Origin: Neopestalotiopsis rosae
Taxonomy: Eukaryota; Ascomycota; Sordariomycetes; Amphisphaeriales; Sporocadaceae
Length of the DNA: 64,000 nucleotides
Assembly (NCBI GenBank): GCA_023078685.1
Contig: JALGAS010000009.1
Span: 2,046,001 to 2,110,000 of the forward strand
Direction: 5' to 3'
Position 1 is the first letter of the stretch. Each line of letters opens with the position of its first letter. The notes beneath the pieces were generated by a model. That model had not been told where the DNA came from, did no database searches, and was given only the letters and a program-made list of their open reading frames with translations. Both the position numbers and the translations under genes were made by a program. Below are positions 1 through 10,964 of the stretch, piece by piece.

Positions 1-3000
1 AACTCAACGCGCGTTGCCATTGGACGCTGTATACATGTATCAGGCCGCGTGCATCAATTTCATAGCCTTTCTGAGCTTTGATCCGTTCGAATCGATCTTA
101 TATACAATAACAAAGCCCAGTTCCTCCTCTTACCGTTCTGTTTTCGTCGCTCGGTGTACAACATCCAATTCTAGCCACCGGTTGCAAATGATGAAAATGG
201 ACGTGCAAACCGTGTACTGTCGTTTTCAGATATACCTCCCAAGCAACGCCAGAAATGGAGTATTTTCACAATACCCTGGATAAGTGGATACGCCTGATGT
301 TTCCAATTCCTGCTCTTCGAATCGAGCTACTTTTGGGGCAAGACCTGCGACTGGCCAGTGTCGCGAAATCAAAAGCGTCATATATGGAGCTAGATATACT
401 GGGAATATGGGATCGCGAACATTCTACAGTATCGTATTAGCCTCACAAAATCACTGCAAGACCGGCAAGGACTGGGAACTTGTATGTATTACGGCACCAT
501 AACTTCGAGCGAAAACCACAATCTCACATTTTCACATCAAATGTCGATACAGCCGCGTCCTCTTAGTTGTCATGTGTTCTACTCTGAAAGCCTGACGACT
601 ATCATATTTTAATAAAAGGACGCCACAACCTGGTCAAGATGAAGATGAGACACGCCAGTCGGATCCTCCCCCTCACGAAAATCACCATAGCAACTGTGTC
701 TACAGGGACACGCTGGCTCACAGAAGGAGATCCTAACAAAGAAGAAGATCCAAGGCACAGTCACATTAAAAGATGGTTCCAGGATTTGAAATCATGAAGA
801 TGCACCTTCGTAAGAATCCGCCACAGCCATAATCACGTAGATGTCGCACAGTTGGTACCCGGCTGATCCAATGGCTCGGCAGGAAACATCCTCTGCCAGA
901 AAAGACCCCTTGGGCAGCTTCACCCACAATGCTTCTTTCACGTATCACCTAACCACGCCTGTACCTACATCCGTATCAAATGGAAATTCCTCCAAGAGAA
1001 CCACGGGGATAATGGTTTATGTTTGGCGCAGTACTGAATTTGGTCTGGTATCTATTCTGATCTTATCGACTATTAAACACTAGCACTTTTATAGCTTAAA
1101 ATGGCAGCTTTGTTGGTTAATAGATATATATAAAATGAATGGGGAAGATAAAGAGTGCGCAGAAGGAATGCCTTAGGGCGCTATTATTGTTTCAAGGTAT
1201 TAACCCAGTAAACTCACCCTGGCTATAGCTGCCAATACCACAAGGCTAAAATTAAGTCTAATATAAAAGTCCGCGAGAAAGGTACAGTAGTAGAGATGGA
1301 CATCACAGATAGAAGGAATCGAAATCATTATTCCTTTATTATTTCATTCGAGACAAGGTTCCCCTACGATCTTACCACCCTTTCCTATAATGGTAATAGA
1401 AAACCTTAGTACCCTATGTGCTGACGACTTGTTGAAATTGAGCACGACATGGTCCCAAAACAACCAGCCAGTTGGGCAAGTTGCTTGGAATGTACTCCCA
1501 ACAGAGGAGAATAGGTCCAAAGACTTTGGCTCAGGGCCCACCCTGGTCTGTCAAAAAGATGCCGAGGGGCGCGAAGCCTGGGGAAGACTAGCTAGCTATG
1601 CCATGCGCACTGCGGATGGGGTGGTGTGGACTCGTGAGGAATTTATCCCGTGGCCAACCCGCTCCCCAGATGCGCAAGTGGGCCGGGTGGCATTATAATA
1701 CAAGCAGTAGGACGGCAAGTCAGTGGTGGCCGGGTGGGTAGGAAGTGTTCAAGAAAGATTTCCCTGCTTGTCTTGGTAATGCGACCGCTGCCCGTCATCC
1801 AAGTAGCAGTCAAATGTTGCAGGAAGTGTTCTTCCGCAGCTGGGGAATCCGGAATGCTTCTGCCCAGCCTTAAGATGTTCAAAAATAACCCTTTTGTACA
1901 AGATCAGACTACAGCATGAACTGGCGGAAGCAGGGAAGCACAACTGTCCTCCCTAAGCGGCCTGGTGTTGGGATCTCCGGACAAGAAGCCAAGCAGTTGT
2001 TGCAGTAATCAAGTAGGAATAAACAAGCACTGCCCAATAAATTTTCACGTGGCTTTGCTGTGTATCTCAGAAGTAAGCCTTACAAGTGTTGCATCATGAC
2101 TCGGCACTCGCAGCCGGGGCTTGAGGACATTTCAGACGGCGGTCAGTGATGCTGTGTACAATCGTACACCAACAGCGCGAACCATGGGGGAGCTACAGAG
2201 TACGCAGTAAAGCGCACACAACATGAGTAATGGTCTTTTGTCCAGCTCCAAGAGCAAGACGTCTAGTATCAATACTGGAGTGTTTGTTCCTGAACACACA
2301 AGTCGGGCATATATACCAGGTGTATGACATAAAGATTTCGTACTCGACAGTGAGCATGGCAGCACAACCATAAGCAACATTGACCACATTCTCAACTTTT
2401 TGTGTTTGCATCGATCGGAGATTGTAATTCTGCCTTGCATTCCGGCACATCGCATCATTCACCCTGTCGCCAACACCCTCGTTATTAAAGCAAACACAGA
2501 ACTCCAAGCGTACGGAAGGTGTAAATCCTCGCAGGGCTTGCTGTCATGTCAGACCATCCTTCCCGCTCCGGCGGATGTGCCGTCCAGATGCAAGCCCAAC
2601 GGCAGACTCGAGATCAAGAATTGATGGACGTAAATAACGAGGTCACCACCAAGTAGTACTGGGACGGCCTCTTGGCAAGCACAGCCAAACCGCTTTGTGC
2701 AAGTTTGTCAATTGCTGTGGATCACTATTGTCATCAGAAGGGACACATGCTCTTGCCCACCGCAAACGTCGGATTACTGATGACAATGGTTGTTCCCTTT
2801 GAATCGGCAAGGTTCCCACGCTTGAAAGGTCTCCATTAACGCTTGAAAGGTCTCCATTATTGCTTGATGACTCGAACACAGCGTGCATGCACAATCGGCA
2901 ACAACGACTAGCGAGGCCCAATGAGGGGTCCTTCACATTTCCATATCTGCCAATTGCTCAACTCGGACGATCAGCTGTGCGATGCACTGCCGAAAAGGCC

Positions 3001-3039
3001 CACGCAGCACGAACACCGAAACACCTTGGAGCTGCAGAA
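1..3039. other. No supported gene
   Basis: No reading frame here has family resemblance, a convincing splice structure or coding-like composition. The longest open frames are about 100 codons, overlap on both strands and look incidental. A plus-strand frame at 1390-1698 is the most protein-like, but I recognise nothing in it and it has no support. The stretch is best read as intergenic or decayed DNA. Confidence 0.5.
2821..2862. repeat. Two-unit 21-bp tandem repeat
   Basis: The unit CTTGAAAGGTCTCCATTA plus three bases occurs twice in succession, the second copy differing at its end, followed by the start of a third (CTTGA). It is small and lies in non-coding DNA. Confidence 0.7.
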
Positions 3040-3450
3040 GATTTTGTCACATTTTGGAAAATGTACTAAGCTAAGGTCGAATTCCCGGCGTTGGGTGCTA
3101 GGCCAGAGTGATGAAGTTTTCCTCATCTTGAATTTGGCATCCGCAACCAGGGCAAACTCCGACCGGTGAGATACCGGGCTAATCAATATTGCGAGTCCTT
3201 GCGGAGCAACCCAGCGGCAGATGCGATACCGGCTCGAATATGCGCCTGTTCAAGCCGGGCATTGATGACCTCACTCGTGAAGTGCAATATTGGAACATCT
3301 CGGATCTGCAGATGCCTTTGTGGAGCTTGATCACAGGACGATGCCTGCGATTTTATCTTAGCAACCAAAAATGTCAGGATCACTATGACAGTGGTTTCAG
3401 CGCGTGTCGCAATCGCGATCATTGTCGGATATCGCGTGGTAGAGTATTGG
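3040..3450 (+). repeat. Dispersed repeat, inverted partner of 38494-38870
   Basis: This stretch matches the reverse complement of 38494-38870 over most of its length with many transitions and small indels. Shared landmarks are GCGATCATTGTCGGATATCG here against CGATATCCGACAATGATCGC there, and GTACTAAG near the left end. The minus strand of this copy and the plus strand of the other each keep pieces of a common frame beginning MIAIATRAETT and containing HLQI and AHIRAGI, so the ancestor may have been protein-coding. I do not recognise the family. The next element on the right is a DUF7924-like gene, and the other copy also lies beside a decayed DUF7924-like copy, so the two were probably duplicated together. 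Confidence 0.75.
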
Positions 3451-4088
3451 CTGCCACTGCGCTTGTGGAGATGCTGCAGAGTCCGAGTCCAGATCACTTG
3501 TAGGCGGTATGATGAGGACTGCTGCTAAACAGGGCCAGATTTCCTGTATTCTACCATGTTGGTGATCGTACTCGAGTATGCCTCGGTATGGGGTGCGCCT
3601 CACTGACCGTCACGCCCATTAAAAACGGAGATTCTTACGAGCGAAGCATCTAACGTTCAGGAAGGCAAGAAATTTTTTGATGTCACAAGTTGTCGCTGTT
3701 GTGCATGTCAGCAGTCGGTGCGACGACGGTCCGCTTTACCTCCGACGGCTAGAGCAGTCCCAGTAGCAAACCAGCGTAAATCAATTTGACATCAGTAGAA
3801 GCGATGCTATGTCTTCTCGAACACATTCGTGCATTGATGTTGGCCATGGGTGATGCTGACTGAGCTTGTAAGGTTAGTGAATTGGGTCTAGGGACTAGGT
3901 CCCGTCCAACCCGTGACGTGATCACCTATCTTTCCCCACAGCATCTGCCTGTGCAAGGAAGCGCGCGCGTAATGGCGGGCCACCGTGGATTAGTGCAGTG
4001 GATTGGGCCTATCTGCTACCAGTAGCTTTCAACGAGCGACAGTCATTTAAATAAAATGTTTTCCACCTTCCCTCACCTACTCACCACC

Positions 4089-5605
4089 ATGGCTGAAACT
4101 CGATCTCAACGAGCTGCGAAACGCGCTTATACTTCTCAGGAACAAGGTATGTCTCACGAAGCTCCTTATGGCGCAATTAACAATCATCAGACCAAACGCG
4201 CAAGCGTCAACGAAAGGACATACCTCAATCATCGCGAAAACCTGTTATCCAACAAAACCATCGAAAGCGACCTATCGAAGAGAACGACTCCACGTCTCAG
4301 CCCACTCTCAAGCGAGCGCGCAGACCGCAATCTTCTATCGACGACAGACTCAGCGAAGTAGCGAATAGCCCGATCTACTATTGGATTCAAGAACGGCAGT
4401 GGCCGCGTGGATACCTGGAGGCCGATATGGAGCATGCGCTGGCCCGTAAAAGATCGACGTCCTCACTGCGACGCAAACGGTCAGATTCTGCCTCGTCCGC
4501 GACACCCAGCGACCAAAGACCGAGAGAGGAGAAGAGTGCGCCGTATCGAGACCCCCGTTACAAAACATTGCTTGCAACAAAGGGTAGTTTCATGGACAAA
4601 TCCGATCTCGGGATCACAGAAGCGAGCAAGAAAGCTTATTACTCTTTGCTTGATACGGAGCAGAAGCTTCCAAGTGAATCGCTATTTCGAGAGGATCTCT
4701 TTGAACGGACGTGTCGGAGTGTGGAGGATAGGAACGAAGCGAGGGTGTTGAGGGACATCACGCCTCTGATCGTTCCTTCGGCAGAAATACTTGCCATTTA
4801 CGGTTCGACCAATCTTAAGTGTTTGATCGAGACTACGAATGAAGGGTGGAATAACTCGATTCCCCTGACCGGAACTCGTCCACAGCCAGACTATTCAGTT
4901 GGATTTCGGATGGAGGCATTTACCGATGAGCAGCTCAGCAAGCTCTCACCATTCATCGGAGATTTCATTGCTGGCGATTTGTCCTTCTTTATGGCTACGT
5001 ACTTTATGTACTTCCCATTCCTTGCCTGCGAGGTGAAGTGCGGCGCCGCTGCGTTGGATATTGCAGACCGCCAGAACACCCATAGTATGACGTTAGCGGC
5101 ACGGGGCATCGTCGAGCTCTTCCGTCTCGTGAAGCGGGAAGAGGAAATCAATCGACAGATACTTTCCTTTTCCATCTCGCACGACCACCGTTCGGTGCGA
5201 ATTTACGGCTATTATCCGGTGATCGAGGGCAAAAACACCAAGTACTACCGCCACCCAATACATACTTTTGATTTTACCACATTAGATGGAAAAGACAAAT
5301 GGACCGCATATCGTTTCACTAAAAACATCTACGACATCTGGATGCCTGAACATTTCAAGAGGATTTGCTCAGCCATCGATGAGTTGCCGTCAGAATTGAA
5401 TTTTGACGTTCCAGCGCTCTCTGAGTCAACTGGTCTCTCCCAACACCTGGAAAGTCTGGGGCGGTCAGAGGCCGACTCAGCGTCGGTATTTGCGGATGAG
5501 GACAACCAGTCGCTAGCAGCTGTCGAAATGGAATCTCCGGCTACGTCGTTTTCGAAACAAGCGCCCCCTCCCAAAAGGCGGCGGAGCCCAGTCAAGAAAG
5601 TGTAG
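4089..5605 (+). CDS. DUF7924-like protein with PD-(D/E)XK-type motif, two exons
   Basis: Exon 1 is 4089-4146 (start in CACCATGG context, MAETRSQRAAKRAY). A 44-bp intron, GTATGT to CATCAG, spans 4147-4190, and exon 2 runs 4191-5605. Joining them keeps frame and extends the protein well upstream of the obvious methionine at 4427, through a basic, Lys/Arg-rich N-terminus and the stretch SPIYYWIQERQWPRGYLE. The fungal DUF7924 family is known by name only; its function is not established. I see a restriction-nuclease-like signature: PQPDYS in mid-protein, followed by FLACEVKCG, which fits the Asp and Glu-x-Lys of the PD-(D/E)XK fold. The C-terminus is Ser/Glu-rich and ends in a basic tail (PPPKRRRSPVKK) that may be a nuclear signal. 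Nuclease activity is inference. Decayed relatives lie at 38968-39480 and perhaps 55440-55629. Confidence 0.8.
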
Positions 5606-5847
5606 GAGTTTGGCAATGCTGTCGGTCTTCAGTGGAAGTACAGAAGAATAATTTCTTGTCGTCGTATGTTTCTCTACAGCGTAACTATTCGGTTCCTAGA
5701 ACTTGGTTTTATGTAGCATCATCTGTTCGTCACCTCTGTCGACTTGTAGCAATACCATTCGACGTCGGTTGCACATCCTCGATGCTAACCATTGTTGGAT
5801 GAGCGGAGACGACAGCCATCCACTAAGAACAATGCGACTTCAGACAG
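5606..5847. other. Convergent intergenic gap
   Basis: The 3' ends of the DUF7924-like gene (plus) and the chromodomain gene (minus) face each other across this gap. I see no gene or clear terminator hairpin in it. Confidence 0.5.
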
Positions 5848-6307
5848 TCACCGCTGCTTTCTCTTTTTCCTTGACTGTACATAACGTACACGCAACCGAC
5901 TTTCCTCTTCGTCCTTCTCCTCCTGCCAAGCTTTGACTGCGGCCAAGCTCACACTTTCCTGAGGCTCCAATGTCGCCTCCCACCTGATAAGATACCAAGT
6001 ATTCCCTCTGATCTGTTTCTCCCCGATGATCTTGCATGGATAATCTCGATTGGCTATGACCATTTCATCTTCAAGCACACTTCGAAATCTGCTTTTCTTT
6101 GTAGCAGTGCTGGGTAGATCGAGCAGCTCGTTCTCGGCTTCGGTTTCCATAGGACTGAGAGTTGATTGCGAGGAAGCGTCTACGTCCAAGAGGTCTAGCA
6201 TAAGAGCTCATCAGTATTCATACGTCAAAAGTAACACGTCAATTTCGAAGAAACTTACCTAGTGTTCTCGATGTCATATTTTTCGAAGAAGATTCTGATG
6301 TGTTCAT
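5848..6307 (-). CDS. Small chromodomain-like protein, two exons
   Basis: Exon 1 is 6259-6307 (MNTSESSSKNMTSRTL), the intron 6195-6258 (GTAAGT to GCTAG, 64 bp) and exon 2 5848-6194. The splice joins the frame exactly to give 131 residues. Residues about 75-120 read DYPCKIIGEKQIRG, then WYLIRWEATLEPQES and a helix with VKAWQEEK. This matches the chromodomain pattern: a Tyr and aromatic cage region, the YLIRWE strand and a C-terminal helix. The tail is basic (SRKKRKQR). Fungal chromodomains bind methylated histone tails or occur in retroelement integrases; a short stand-alone protein like this could be a chromatin reader or the relic of an integrase C-terminus. The cage residues are not all conventional, so binding is unproven. 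Confidence 0.6.
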
Positions 6308-6512
6308 GTTGCACCAGGCTTTTCATTACACCAACGGACGCGATGATAGGAAGAGGAATAGATAGGTTCTTCTTTCTCGGAGACATCCTTTTTCTGTGCA
6401 ATAACATCTATCTTACCAGCAGTGGTAAGGTTACACATTACGTACTTGTTTGCGAGCTAGAACTACTTATAGGACCCTTGAACCCCAGCAGCGAACCTCG
6501 CCCATAGCTGTT
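6308..6512. other. Upstream region of chromodomain gene
   Basis: AT-rich, no gene seen. The true 5' end of the chromodomain gene may extend into it through another intron, but I could not define one. Confidence 0.35.
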
Positions 6513-6582
6513 GAACTCAAATTGTGGATCGAAAACCCGCAAGCCGAAGGCATGTGAGACCTTAGCTCCGGCATTGCGGATG
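6513..6582 (-). repeat. Short dispersed repeat (CCGGAGCTAA family), inverted copy
   Basis: Read on the minus strand this contains CCGGAGCTAAGGTC, CTTCGGCTTGCGGGTTTTCG and ATCCACAATTTGA in the same order as the plus-strand copies at 6790-6922, 8541-8594 and 44990-45118. It lies only about 200 bp from the next copy in the opposite orientation, so the pair could fold as a large hairpin. Confidence 0.65.
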
Positions 6583-6789
6583 AAAAACCTTGGAGTCCCC
6601 AGTGTTTGTGCATTTGCGTCCAGCAAAGAGCCTGAGCAAGGGGGATATGACCTGGCCAATGTGGGTCTTATTACCGTATGCCGATAGTGTATTGTTTTCT
6701 ATCGGGTCTAGAGTCGTGTGTACAGTAGTATTGCACCCAGGTGGTAAACAATGCTGACGAGACGTTTAAAAATCGTTCAAAGGAATGCA

Positions 6790-6922
6790 CAACGGAACCC
6801 ACGGACTACGTCCGGAAGCCGGAGCTAAGGCCCACAGGATCTTCGGCCGCCGGAGTTTTGATCCACAGTTCATGACTCTTGCCCGGATTGTTTTTCGTCG
6901 CTCCTCATGGTTGTGTGCCTTC
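6790..6922 (+). repeat. Short dispersed repeat (CCGGAGCTAA family)
   Basis: Contains CGGACTACGTCCGGAAGCCG, GGAGCTAAGGCCCAC, CTTCGGCCGCCGGAG and CATGACTCTTGCCC, and matches 44990-45118 across about 125 bp. CGGACTACGTCCG is a perfect 13-bp palindrome-like core (CGGAC-TAC-GTCCG). The size, copy number and inverted partners suggest a MITE-like non-autonomous element. No terminal repeats or target-site duplications were recognised. Confidence 0.65.
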
Positions 6923-7019
6923 GATATCTGGCAACCTAGCGCCGAAATTATAGATCGTGATCTAGAGAACGTAGCCATATCGGCCCCCTGCTTGTCAATA
7001 CTGGGACCTCATAGGCCTT

Positions 7020-7990
7020 CGAAACACTGCAGCACATTCATTGCAGGCTCTAGGTTCTGAGGCTGTGCTCGATAGTTCGTATAGACACCGGGATACCCTT
7101 TTGTGTCTTGGATACTCTTCCGTGCCTTAGATACTGTTCTGTGCTGGGATACCCTTCTGAAATACCCTTCTGGAATGTTTTTTGGGGATATTCTTCGCCT
7201 ACTCCAGTCGTCGAAATGCAAACATTCTAGACATGCATGCTCGTCTGTCTCTTTGCTCCTTGGCACAGATGCTCCATTTCCGACGCTAGATCGAACATCC
7301 CTTTTCAGATCTACAGTACGCCAAAGTAAAGCATGAGAACATGATGCCTGCACTTTTCAGTGCCAAATCCGCCCCTCATGTCGAACTGCAAACAAGTGTG
7401 ACGCAATGAAGCGACGAACCGAAGATTGCCTAGAACGGATCTATGGTTTAGTCAAGTGACTCAAGTCTACCCCTTGCAGACCGTGAGCCTGTGACACCAT
7501 TCCCGTTTGCATGCTGCTGGAATTTTGCCGCTCGTAACAAACAACAAGCAAGGAGCTATGTACAGCCAGAATGCCAAATCTCATTCGAGAAGATTCTTCC
7601 TACATCTCTGCCTGCTGAGAACTCAGCGAGCACAGATTTCGCCTTCACGTTTCGGCTCTGCTGCAGTGAGCGCATTCTACTTGCACATCGCCGCAAAACA
7701 AGCCCTTCGCTGACGGCTGGCTTTATGTACAGAAGTGCAGAAAGCAACTCTCGTTCTCGCAAGGAATTACAGTAGTAGTCGAGGATTTATGCTTAGGTTA
7801 TTGGTTCTTTTTCTTCTTCTTTTCTCTTCTTCCTTTTCGAGATACAATTGTTTGATCGAAATATAGTGACTACGTATTCTCACAAATTTTCAGTTTTTTA
7901 GAATTTTGAGACACAGCTGCTTCTCCCGCCACAAACACAATCATGGCAGCCGTCGGTCCATATTCCAAACAAGACTCTGCAGAGCTTTCG
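7020..7990 (-). repeat. Composite repeat block A (minisatellite element)
   Basis: The block begins with a flank CTAGGTTCTGAGGCTGTGCT also found at 11004, 12617 and 35630. A degenerate minisatellite at about 7085-7200 follows (units like GGATACCCTTCTGTGC). Next, 7225-7530 matches the reverse complement of 34720-35025 (for example CAAACAAGTGTGACGCAATG). The block ends at 7600-7950 with a segment also present at 45797-46035 and 54640-54785. No open frame spans it; short frames in it appear in other copies only because the DNA is repeated. Confidence 0.75.
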
Positions 7991-8670
7991 AGGCTGAGTA
8001 AAGATTGTAGACACTCTGGAGCACATACTGTACTATGCTGGAGAATGTCGCTTAATCCGTGCGTGTTAGCTGCTGGGTCACACGGCTCGACCCGAACCAG
8101 CTCGTCTCCGGTCCGTTTCAGTCACCAACTAATGAGAACAAAACATTCTGCAAGAGTCTCACCGGAAAGATCAACCATTTCCAGGAAGTCCACTATTTCA
8201 CGATGACAGCTTTGAATCAGCTAGTTTCTCATTCCCGTGGCTTGCGATTTACTCTCCAGATTTCACTGGCAGTGCCAATTTTGACAAAAGACTGGACAAC
8301 TTCTTGCGTAAATCTTTCAAAATCCAGCTTTCAGAATTTAAAAATTACGTTTATCAGATCGAAGTGCTCCTTTCTCTTTGCAAGACACTCTGGTTGATCA
8401 TTGAACCAACATCATTTATCGGACATCTGAAGGTTTATTTAAGCTTTAAGACCGACACTTGATAAAGCAATCAGTCTAGAAGCTCGTCCTCTTAAAGTAT
8501 GTACATAGACACTGTTGACTCAATGGTGATCACCCGAAAAGCCGGAGTCAAAATTCCACACATGTTCGGCTCGCGGGTGGTAGATCCACAGCGCGAACAG
8601 TGGCTGCAAGTTTGCTTTCTTTTTACATATATCCGACGGCGACCAGAGAGGAAGACTATAGACACATTGC
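7991..8670. repeat. Repeat fragments and 3' flank, no gene
   Basis: A stretch near 8056-8105 (CCGTGCGTGTTAGCTGCTGG and GGCTCGACCCG) matches the reverse complement of 35885-35935. Positions 8541-8594 are a diverged copy of the CCGGAGCTAA repeat (GCCGGAGTCAAAATTCCACA, GTAGATCCACAG). Nothing else is recognisable. Confidence 0.55.
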
Positions 8671-10749
8671 CTAGCTAGCATAATCTGCCGCCCATCTTTC
8701 GATATCTCGAATAAACCGTTTGGCTACCCCAACCTTGACGCCACCATCTACTAGGAACTGAAAGCTTTGGTCCTCCCACAGTTGTTCTAGATCATATCCT
8801 GCCGCTAGTGTAAGAGATCCGCATAACCTGAACTGTTGCTTCAAGACTGGATCATTTACATAGGAACCATGCCAATCCGAGTATGTACCGACGTTCGTAT
8901 CTCGAGGCCCAGGGATCTCGATAGGGCTACGCGCCGTCATCGCCGCCGCATCAGACCCTCCAGGCATTGCATCGGGGATATGGGCTTTGTTCTTGGGGGC
9001 GAGGATGACAGATTGCGCAGGACTTGATAAAGCTGTGCCGTGACGTTCATGTGGAAAGATGGGCCGCATACGCGACCTTGCGACCGTAGATGGCCTTGGA
9101 CCATTCGCCATGAAGGCTGCTGCCGCTGGTTCAGCTCTGAATGAGGCATGTCTGCGCACTCGTGATACCCCAAGCCTCGAGCGAGACTCGTGAGGAGTCC
9201 GGGAAGCATTGCCACGGCTCCTCGATTCACGCCGGCGCAGTGAATAGTCGCTATTAACTGGGCTTTCATCTAGTTCCTCGGTCACACAAGGAGAAGCTCT
9301 GTGGACAAGCGCTGGGTCCGCTGATCCCACAGTCAAGGATGAGCCCGCAGAGTAGCAGCTGGTCCGTCTGTGACTTTGATTTGTTCCATCTCTCGAAACG
9401 GCCATGTTGTACCCGCAGGATTCGCGGCCGAAAAATGCATTGAATACGCACCGACGAACGAATAGCGACGTGATACCCGAAACAGGCGCGCGAGAATCTG
9501 TCAACACATCCAAGAACATGTATGGCTGATCTCTTGTGTGTTCGGCAGCGTAAGGCCAACCACTGCGTCTGCTTGTCTCGGCATCTCTCCAGATGCAATC
9601 GTCCCGCGGTGCCCTGAGTCCATCCAGCTGCAATGTACTTGCGTAGTCCTCGGGTTGATTTGGGGGAGATACATCCCAATCTGGTACATGCTCGAATACC
9701 GAAGATGTTCGCCCTTGCGAAAGGGTGCTGGGAACAATGTTTATGTCTCGCGTCAGTCCTGCAAGACTCTCGATGTGGTCGTTACGAAATCCTTGTCTCA
9801 ATGCCAGCCGGGCAAGCTCACGTAGTTCACCACTTTGCAAGATCTGTGGGACTGCGGTCGCGAAACGTCCTTTTGATTTCCTCCTCGGAGGCACTCGGCT
9901 GAGGCATCTCCGCATAATGAAGAGCCAGATTTGTTTTCGGCCGAGGTCGAATTGTAGCTCTGGAGACCCCGACGTGGCAACGAAAGAACTCTCACTGGTC
10001 TGTATCTCGAATCGACCATGGCCCTCCGATTGAAAACATTCCTCTAATGTGGCATTGATCGTCTGATTTTTGGATCCGGAAATTCCAATGAGGTGACAGA
10101 AGCATTTAGCACAGTGCTCAAGATATCTGAAGTCCGCGAAGAAGGAGCGCAAAGAAGGCAGGATGCAGTCGGTTGCGAGAATGTTCTGGCATACGATCTG
10201 TCTTTCCTGAGTGTTGAACGCCTGGAGAATTTGTCCAGAGTTCATGAGATCTTCAAGCCTGTCCTTGTCGTGGACGGAGTGCTTTGGACATTTTAGCTCA
10301 AGTGCTTCAACCGTTGCGAGGTCAAGCTTGTGAATCGCTGCCGGGTCCTCAGGCATGAGATTCTGCCATGTATCAAGTATGTGCTGCAAATAGTGGACGA
10401 CTTCCTAACAGAAAGATTAGTATAAGAGTACTAGTTCACTTGCTTGCCATGGATCTCTTCATACTTGGTTGCATTTCATAGCCTTTATCTCGTGGAAGGT
10501 CCCCAGCATCATGCCATACTGCAATCCAGGAATTGCTAGAACATGATCCAATCTATCTCTGATTGCCTCGTCCTCAAGTGCTGCCTCGATACTTCTTTTC
10601 CTGGCTTTGGTTGGCGGACTGCTGACTGCAGGGTCCACGCATATTCCTCCGAGCTCATTGAGATGAGAGAAGTCGAGTGTGTGGTTTGAAAGCTGACAGC
10701 GTCGCATATGCTGATAAAGTTCTGCATCGTGTGTGGCTCTGTCTGCCAT
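8671..10749 (-). CDS. Fungal protein of unknown function, 672 aa, two exons
   Basis: Exon 1 is 10465-10749, starting MADRATHDAELYQHMRRC in AAAAATGGC context. The intron is 10405-10464 (GTATGA, a CTAAT branch, CTGTTAG; 60 bp) and exon 2 is 8671-10404, beginning EVVHYLQHILDTW. I chose this start over an in-frame one 47 codons upstream because a TATATA at about 10825 lies at promoter distance. The N-terminal half is helical and contains DCILPSLRSFFADFRYLEHC followed by a CxxC-like pair, a layout I associate with lineage-specific fungal proteins such as those labelled DUF3723, though I cannot confirm membership. The middle is low-complexity, Arg/Ser-rich and probably disordered. The last 50 residues contain DGGVKVGVAKRFIRDIERW, closely resembling the end of the protein at 52546-53802. 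No catalytic motif is seen. Confidence 0.7.
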
Positions 10750-10964
10750 TTTTGGTAGATTAGATGGATGCGTTGAGCTTGGGAGTTCTTGGGAATATCT
10801 CGCTACCTGGCACGGCCAACCAGCATATATATCAAATGTAGCAGTCGAAAGTATTGTGGAAGAAGATTCAGGACTCAGCACAGTGTACAATATTTAATTC
10901 AATAGGTCCATATTTGGAGTTTCGGAGCGCTTTACGTATCCCCGTGGGTACAGTAACGGATCGT
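10750..10964. promoter_or_regulatory. Upstream region of the 672-aa gene
   Basis: Contains TATATATC around 10825, about 75 bp above the chosen ATG on the minus strand, plus AT-rich DNA. A possible core promoter; nothing more specific. Confidence 0.35.

Noticed and set aside
1390..1698. 102-codon plus-strand frame with protein-like composition
   Set aside because: No family resemblance, no splice partners, and overlapping open frames on the other strand.
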